A stretch of 64,000 nucleotides of DNA from JAHBTB01 sp964451255 (GTDB lineage: Bacteria; Armatimonadota; Fimbriimonadia; Fimbriimonadales; Fimbriimonadaceae), in NCBI GenBank assembly GCA_964451255.1, contig CAYVHL010000001.1, positions 620,001-684,000 on the forward strand, read 5' to 3'. The notes under the pieces were generated by a model that was not told where the DNA came from, did not search any database, and worked only from the letters and a program-made list of their open reading frames with translations. Positions 59,533 to 64,000 of this stretch are shown here, in pieces. Numbering within the stretch: the stretch's first letter is position 1; the number at the start of each line of letters is the position of its first letter. The position numbers were made by a program, and so were the translations under genes.

Positions 59533-60830
59533 CGGGCAGGTGCCGGAGCGGCTCCTAAATCGTCGTTGCCAACCGCCTTTTGAAGAGCGGCGTAGGCTTG
59601 GAGGTACTTGTAGTTGGCCACGACGAGACTGGCGCGGGCGGCAGTCAAGTCGGATTGGGCCGAGGTCACATCAAGCAGGATGCCGACGTTTTGATCGTAG
59701 CGCAGTTGGGCAAGGCGCAGGGCCTCTGTGGAGAGGTCGACGTTGTACTTTGCCACCCCGATGGCGTCGAGGGCGGTCTTGGCGTTCGTATACGCGGTCT
59801 GGGCCTCCAAGGACACCCCGAGCTTGGTCTGTTCAAGGGTGATTTCGGCGAAATCGACGTCCCGCTGGGCCGCTTCGACGTTGAGTTTGGTCACGTTCGA
59901 GTCGTAGATCGGCACCGTCAGGTTCAAACCGGCAAGGGTCTGGCTTTTCGTGGAACCGTCAGAAGGTTGAATGTAATTTGTCTGCGAGAGCGAGAAGTTC
60001 AGGGCCGGTTTGAGGGGACGCCAAGCTAGGCGTTTTGTGGCGTCGAGCGCTTTTACGTTGGACTCCGCTTGTCTGACTTCCGGCCTCGTCTCCAGCGACT
60101 TGCGGATGATCGCGTCGACGGAAGGGATGTCGGTAGGGGTCCCCGTGACCGGCACCGCTTCAAAATCGATCTCGGCCGGTCGGCCAAGCTGGTTGTTGAG
60201 CGCCTGTTTTGCCAAGACCAAGTTGGCCTTCGCCTCGATCAGGGACTGCTCCGACTTCTTGACTTCGGTTTCGAGACGAAGCACCTCAAACTTGGAGACG
60301 GCCCCAGCGTTGAACTTCTTCTGGCCTTGGTCAAACCTGTCCTGGTTTGCTTTCAACGCGGCCTCCTGAACACCCACAAGCTCGGATGCTTGAAGCACGT
60401 TCAGGTACTTGGTCTTGATCTCGCTACGGACGTTGTTTTGCTCGGAGTTCAGGGCCTCCTGGGCCGTGACTCGCTGTTCCCGAAGGATGTCCATGCCCAA
60501 ATGGAGCAGGCCAGAGATGTCGATCGGTTGGTTCAAAGATGCGGTGACCGACTTACTCGTGCCGTCCATCCCGAAGGAGCCTGGCGAGTTCCCAGAGCCT
60601 GAGTTCGCGAAGTCGAGCTTCTGGTACGTGTAATTTGCGCCGAGGTTGACGGTCGGCCCAAGGGCGCGGCGGCTCGCTTTCTCCTGGTATGCCGCTTTCT
60701 CGACGCGGTTTCGCGCCTCCCTCACCGTGAACGCGTTCGTCGTTCCGAACTTCAGGGCGTCGTCCAGCGTCAGCTTGGGTGCCGACGTTTGGACCGCCGC
60801 CGCGACGACAAGGATGGGCAGGATCGTCAT
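59529..60830 (-). CDS. TolC-family outer-membrane efflux channel
   Basis: Outer-membrane protein of 433 residues: signal MTILPILVVAAAVQT, then two outer-membrane-efflux repeats with the usual helices (LTLDDALKFGTTNAFTVREARNRVEKAAYQEKASRRALGPTVNLGANYTYQ, KKFNAGAVSKFEVLRLETEVKKSEQSLIEAKANLVLAKQALNNQLG; then VRQAESNVKALDATKRLAWRPLKPALNFSLSQTNY and the final RYDQNVGILLDVTSAQSDLTAARASLVVANYKYLQAYAAL). It is the exit duct for the RND pump. Overlaps the upstream regulator gene by 4 bp. Confidence 0.93.
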   Translation of the reverse strand: MTILPILVVAAAVQTSAPKLTLDDALKFGTTNAFTVREARNRVEKAAYQEKASRRALGPTVNLGANYTYQKLDFANSGSGNSPGSFGMDGTSKSVTASLNQPIDISGLLHLGMDILREQRVTAQEALNSEQNNVRSEIKTKYLNVLQASELVGVQEAALKANQDRFDQGQKKFNAGAVSKFEVLRLETEVKKSEQSLIEAKANLVLAKQALNNQLGRPAEIDFEAVPVTGTPTDIPSVDAIIRKSLETRPEVRQAESNVKALDATKRLAWRPLKPALNFSLSQTNYIQPSDGSTKSQTLAGLNLTVPIYDSNVTKLNVEAAQRDVDFAEITLEQTKLGVSLEAQTAYTNAKTALDAIGVAKYNVDLSTEALRLAQLRYDQNVGILLDVTSAQSDLTAARASLVVANYKYLQAYAALQKAVGNDDLGAAPAPAR

Positions 60831-61165
60831 GGGTTGTCCTCTTCAGGTTCGTTGCTTATGGTCGCAAGCCGGCGCATGAACTCGTCCATGAACCCTTGCA
60901 TCGACTCGAGCTTCAACATCATCACGCCGTCGAACTTCGGGTGGCGCATGATGATCAGCTTGTCTCCGGGGGAAATGCCCAGCTTGTGCCTGGCTTCGGC
61001 CGGGATGACGACTTGGCCACGCTCACCGACGGTGGCCGCCCCGAAGAAGCAGTCGTCAATACATGCCGGGCCGTGCCCGCTCCTCTTTCCGCCACAATCC
61101 GAAGGTTCGTGATCGCCTGACATCTCTCCTGCCGAATAGTCGCACATATCATACATTTCACACAT
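60827..61165 (-). CDS. AbrB/SpoVT-type regulator with Cys/His-rich N-terminus
   Basis: Protein of 112 residues at the head of the efflux operon. Residues about 40-70 form the swapped-hairpin AbrB fold, GAATVGERGQVVIPAEARHKLGISPGDKLIIM. Before it lie six cysteines with acidic and His residues (MCEMYDMCDYS, SDCGGKRSGHGPACIDDC), which could bind metal. The C-terminal FDGVMMLKLESMQGFMDEFMRRL is helical. AbrB-type head genes occur on RND operons of related bacteria. The ATG at 61165 starts before the Cys region. Divergent from the DUF3187 gene with only 8 bp between, so promoters must overlap coding sequence. Confidence 0.8.
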   Translation of the reverse strand: MCEMYDMCDYSAGEMSGDHEPSDCGGKRSGHGPACIDDCFFGAATVGERGQVVIPAEARHKLGISPGDKLIIMRHPKFDGVMMLKLESMQGFMDEFMRRLATISNEPEEDNP

Positions 61166-61173
61166 GACCACAT

Positions 61174-62166
61174 GTGACCTTTGCCGTGCGGCGATCACGG
61201 AGCTCTATCGGGTATCTACCGGCGGTGCGGACCATCGGTTTCCTGTTCCTTTTTCCGGCAGTCGCTTTGGCCCAGTCGCCGGTTGCCCTACCGTTGCGGA
61301 TCAACCGGACAGCCGCGCTGCAGTTCTTACGGCCGCTACCCCTCGGGCCTGTTCTGAAGCCAGGGAAGTCGGAGGCGGCATGGAACTTGACCGTCGCGAA
61401 CGAGATGAGTGCTGACCCCGGACTACTTGAGGACGCGGAGACGTGGAGGCTCGCATACGTAGGGCGATGGGGCACGACCCAGGGTGAGTGGTCCGTTGAG
61501 ATACCGTTCCTAAGCCGTGGTGGTGGCATCCTCGACCCGTTGATCGAGGGCTACCACCGACTTGTGGCTTTCGGAGTGCCGCTGAGAGAGAACACGCCGT
61601 TCGGGAACAGCGAGATCACCTTGCCAGGTAGCCCTCGATTTGGCTCGGCATCGGGACTCGGCGACGTCACTGTCGGCCTTGGACGTGCACTCGGCCCAAG
61701 CACGGCGGCGCGCGTCTGGCTCAAGCTGCCGACCGGCGACCCATCCCAGGCGCTCGGCAGTGGCAACGTCGACGCGGGTGTCTCCTTGGACCACACCTTC
61801 AAACTTGGGCGTGACCTGGACCTGCAAGTTGCCGGTGGATTGGTCGCCCAGGGCCGACCAAGAGAGCTGGCCAACACAAAGGGCCTCGTCGAGACCGGGA
61901 CCGTGGCCCTGGCTTGGCACCGGAACAGCCGCGACACGTTTGGGCTCCAATGGACAGCGGAAGGCGCCCCGCAAGTCCTCGGCATCCCTGACGTCGACAT
62001 GGAACACCGTGTGGTGAGCCTGACCTACTCGCGTCGGATGGGCCAGGATTCTTGGCTGTCAGCGTTCTTTAGCGAAGACCGTGACTTCAGCTGGGTGCAC
62101 TTTCCTCAGGGTGCCGAAGTCGGCCCCGATTTCACGATCGGCTTCATGTGGCGCATCCGAAAATAG
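61174..62166 (+). CDS. DUF3187-family outer-membrane protein
   Basis: Outer-membrane beta-barrel candidate of up to 330 residues. A good signal is TIGFLFLFPAVALAQ, so the GTG at 61225 (signal at the N-terminus) competes with the GTG at 61174. The family pattern is clear in WRLAYVGRWGTTQGEWSVEIPFLSRGGGILDPLIEGYHRLVAFGVPLRENTPFGN, followed by paired strands (GLGDVTVGLGRALG, ARVWLKLPTGD, LDLQVAGGLVAQG, SWLSAFFSEDRDFSWV) and an aromatic-basic end FTIGFMWRIRK. Function is unknown. Immediately followed by a bidirectional terminator. Confidence 0.82.
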   Translation: MTFAVRRSRSSIGYLPAVRTIGFLFLFPAVALAQSPVALPLRINRTAALQFLRPLPLGPVLKPGKSEAAWNLTVANEMSADPGLLEDAETWRLAYVGRWGTTQGEWSVEIPFLSRGGGILDPLIEGYHRLVAFGVPLRENTPFGNSEITLPGSPRFGSASGLGDVTVGLGRALGPSTAARVWLKLPTGDPSQALGSGNVDAGVSLDHTFKLGRDLDLQVAGGLVAQGRPRELANTKGLVETGTVALAWHRNSRDTFGLQWTAEGAPQVLGIPDVDMEHRVVSLTYSRRMGQDSWLSAFFSEDRDFSWVHFPQGAEVGPDFTIGFMWRIRK

Positions 62167-62167
62167 T

Positions 62168-62194
62168 GAGGGCCGCCCGTCTCGGGCGGCCCTC
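62168..62194. terminator. Bidirectional intrinsic terminator
   Basis: A 12-bp perfect stem, GAGGGCCGCCCG / CGGGCGGCCCTC, with loop TCT. A T5 run lies 7 bp past it on the plus strand and TATTTT follows on the minus strand, so it serves both the DUF3187 gene and rpsR. Confidence 0.85.
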
Positions 62195-62210
62195 AATCCA
62201 TTTTTGCGGG

Positions 62211-62567
62211 TTACCGCGCTTCCCGAGCTTCCCGTGGTTTGCGATCGTCACCGGGTTCGCTGAGAACGAACGGAAGGAGCGCCATTTCCCGAGCGCGCTT
62301 GATGGCCTGGGCGATCATCCGCTGTTGCTTGGCCGTGTTGCCAGTTTGGCGACTGGCCAGAATCTTGCCTCGGTCAGCCGAGAGGTAGCGGCGCAAGACG
62401 TTGACGTCCTTGTAGTCCACCGAGTCGATCTTGTTGAGCGTGAGATAGCTGACTTTGCGTCGGCGTCCCTTTCGACCGCCCCGGCCTTCACCGCCGCGGC
62501 CGTCAGCCATATCGACGGCGGCCTTCTCGCTGGCCCCGTCCATCATATCGTTCTTGTCGTCGCTCAT
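62211..62567 (-). CDS. rpsR: 30S ribosomal protein bS18 with N-terminal extension
   Basis: Ribosomal protein of 118 residues, longer than the usual 75-90. The S18 core is clear: VSYLTLNKIDSVDYKDVNVLRRYLSADRGKILASRQTGNTAKQQRMIAQAIKRAREMALLPF. The N-terminal 40 residues are acidic and then Gly/Arg-rich (GRGGEGRGGRKGRRRK), and the tail is charged. The ATG at 62567 has CGGAAG upstream; ATG at 62603 is an alternative just after a TATACT at 62616-62621. It stands alone, without rpsF or ssb, its usual neighbours. Confidence 0.93.
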   Translation of the reverse strand: MSDDKNDMMDGASEKAAVDMADGRGGEGRGGRKGRRRKVSYLTLNKIDSVDYKDVNVLRRYLSADRGKILASRQTGNTAKQQRMIAQAIKRAREMALLPFVLSEPGDDRKPREAREAR

Positions 62568-62603
62568 GTTCGTGTGGACTTCCGTCTGGGCTGCATCGCC
62601 CAT

Positions 62604-62906
62604 CGGGGAGAAGGAAGTATAGCACCAGAGGCGCCACTTCCCCGTCTCACCCTGCGGGACCTGCTGTACGAGCCAGCAATCCTCCGTCGGTGATTGTCCT
62701 TGACTTCAGGTTCGGCGGCCATGAGACCCGTAATTACGAGGTCCCAGATCGATATCAAGGGCGGAATCCCTTAGGTGTAAGCAATTCTTCAAAGGAACTT
62801 GACCCCTGAAAGGGGGGAGGCCTATCGCCCAGGCGCCCCTCGCATAACCTAAGAACCCTCCAGCCCATGGGGCCGGCTTCGCCCGCCGGCCCCCCTTTTC
62901 TTTGTT
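62604..62906. other. 303-bp gap between rpsR and the peptidase gene
   Basis: No open frame on either strand looks coding. It contains a TATACT (62616-62621, minus strand) that could be the rpsR -10 box, a CCCCT-GAA-AGGGG small hairpin near 62805, and a GC hairpin with a plus-strand T run at 62869. A plus-strand small RNA ending there is possible but has no convincing promoter. Confidence 0.5.
62869..62893 (+). terminator. Terminator-like hairpin with plus-strand T run
   Basis: GGGGCCGGC, 7-base loop TTCGCCC, GCCGGCCCC, then CCTTTTCTTT on the plus strand. On the minus strand it lies 13 bp past the peptidase stop but the U-rich side is upstream, the same layout as the hairpin after pilQ. Confidence 0.55.
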
Positions 62907-64000
62907 CTACGGGGCTACGTCCAGAAACTCGTCCCACATCGAGTCTTGCGCGAACTTCATCAGCTTGTAGTCCGCTGACACAGAAGCGAACGTGCTCCCC
63001 GCCGAGAAGTCTATGGATAGACCGTGGCTGTTCGCAGAGTTGCCGTTGTGCCCCTCCCAGACGACGCAATTGCCCAAGGCCGCGTCGACCGCCGCGCAAG
63101 CGTCCTTCACGGACTGGGGAACGGTGCCGTCGGCCCGAAACAGACGGTTCATGTCGCCGATGTCACGGTAGACGCGCAGGGTCGTCGGGCTATAGGACTG
63201 GGCGTTGTTCCTCACCGTTTGGATCGCGCCAGCGATCGAGGCTTTGTTGGCGTTGAGTTGGACTGCCAAATCGCCCAACGACGTCGCCAAAGCAGGCAGT
63301 TTCGACGTGTCCACCACGCTTTGGGTGATCTTGCGGCCGATGTAGGCCGGGTCGCCCAGCATGCCGTCGACAAAGCCTTTGCTCAGGGCGAGTGTCGTCG
63401 CGTCCGGGTCGTCCCGGAACCCGGCGAACACCGTGTCGTAGGGGTAACCCTCAGCAGGCGGGCTCTCCTCGCTCCCTGCGACGTAGTCCGCGTGGTCCTT
63501 CAATTCGTAGGCGACCTCCATCATCTGCATCAGGCTACAGTCCCAAGCCACGATGTCGAACTTGTTTGAGCCCAGGGCCTGGTCGATCTGCCAAGTGTTG
63601 ATGGACGTCCCAGCTTGGTCGTCGTAGCTGAAACCCCTGGTGCCAAAGTCTCTCGGAGACCGTCGCCATCCATTGCCGTGGTTCCAGATGACGAGCGCGT
63701 ACCGGTCGGCGGGGAAGTTCGTCTTGCCCCATTCGACGAAGTCTTTCAGCGTCTGCGGGTTCCCCATGTCGAGGGGGTTGCCAGAGCCGTCCTGGAGATT
63801 TGTCTCCAGAAGTTGGCTGGCGATCGCGTCGGAGGTGTCCGGCTTGACCAGATATCGGCGGACTCCGTCGAAGGTGCTCGATGGGAACGCGTCACGGCTC
63901 TGCTTCCATTGGACCACAAACCTCACTTGCGGGTTGCCGGCGACCTTCTCCATTTGATTGAGGTTCAAGGTCGAATCGGCAAAGAGATCGTTGGCCGCGT
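62907..64000 (-). CDS. Clostripain-family (C11) cysteine peptidase, 5' end outside the window
   Basis: Only the C-terminal 363 or so residues are present; the frame is open to base 64000 and reads AANDLFADSTLNLNQMEKVAGNPQVRFVVQWK, a typical early C11 region. The catalytic His is in YALVIWNHGNGWRR and the Cys in FDIVAWDCSLMQMMEVAYEL, then YVAGSEESPPAEGYPYD. Later residues fold around an insertion with DSMWDEFLDVAP at the end. These peptidases are usually secreted and cut after Arg or Lys. Signal peptide cannot be judged because the start is missing. Confidence 0.88.
   Translation of the reverse strand, partial: AANDLFADSTLNLNQMEKVAGNPQVRFVVQWKQSRDAFPSSTFDGVRRYLVKPDTSDAIASQLLETNLQDGSGNPLDMGNPQTLKDFVEWGKTNFPADRYALVIWNHGNGWRRSPRDFGTRGFSYDDQAGTSINTWQIDQALGSNKFDIVAWDCSLMQMMEVAYELKDHADYVAGSEESPPAEGYPYDTVFAGFRDDPDATTLALSKGFVDGMLGDPAYIGRKITQSVVDTSKLPALATSLGDLAVQLNANKASIAGAIQTVRNNAQSYSPTTLRVYRDIGDMNRLFRADGTVPQSVKDACAAVDAALGNCVVWEGHNGNSANSHGLSIDFSAGSTFASVSADYKLMKFAQDSMWDEFLDVAP

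Noticed and set aside
1..64000. CRISPR arrays, insertion sequences, prophage genes or a replication origin.
   Set aside because: No spaced direct-repeat array, transposase, integrase, phage structural gene or DnaA-box cluster was seen. The only HTH of excisionase type (48517-48951) is part of the pilus operon.

Overview
The window is gene-dense, GC-rich bacterial chromosome with diderm hallmarks: a type IV pilus secretin operon, a TolC/MFP/RND efflux operon, an outer-membrane DUF3187 protein and lipoproteins. A pseudopilin of the DUF1559-like type, an AbrB-type head gene on the RND operon, many unlinked glycoside hydrolases and a conserved but unusual housekeeping operon make me favour Armatimonadota (Fimbriimonas-like). 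That placement is inferred from gene content and was not tested by a search. I see no prophage, insertion sequence or CRISPR array.

Layout. 1-7.2 kb: a DUF6624-like gene cut by the window edge, an alditol oxidase-like flavoprotein, a PPK2 polyphosphate kinase, a lactonase-fold protein, and a three-gene operon of circularly permuted ATP-grasp, alpha-E and transglutaminase-like proteins. 7.2-26 kb: a carbohydrate-rich stretch with GH127, GH63/MGH1-like, GH32 and GH3 enzymes, an SDR, a PHB-depolymerase-like esterase, a Tat-exported phospholipase C, a secreted HExxH peptidase and tRNA-Ala(TGC). 26-31 kb: a tightly overlapping operon hisN-like, ruvX, mltG, yqeG::gtrA fusion, aroE, tsaC.

31.2-33.5 kb: a visibly less GC-rich minus-strand cassette encoding a secreted 8-cysteine peptide, a pseudopilin whose frame is broken at a T7 run, and a membrane-anchored CPAC thioredoxin-fold protein. 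Its predicted promoter carries an 11-base C run between the -35 and -10 hexamers. This is my best candidate for an undescribed, phase-variable surface or secretion system. It sits beside tmRNA (ssrA). 33.5-42 kb: SRPBCC protein, dapB, two FAD oxidoreductases, a 2TM protein, a DivIVA-like coiled coil, coaD, a GH31 enzyme and an ArsR regulator.

42.3-49.8 kb: an Ala-rich repeat lipoprotein and the pilus operon (ExeA-like ATPase, excisionase-like HTH, PilM, PilN, PilO, PilP-like, PilQ). 49.9-52.7 kb: an MFS transporter and two uncharacterised proteins. 52.7-61.2 kb: an operon reading AbrB regulator, TolC, MFP, RND pump with an apparent extra membrane hairpin, and a P1B-4-type metal ATPase. 61.2-64 kb: DUF3187 outer-membrane protein, a stand-alone rpsR and a clostripain-family peptidase running off the window.

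Many neighbouring genes overlap by ATGA or GTGA, so translational coupling is common here, and I used these overlaps to choose starts.
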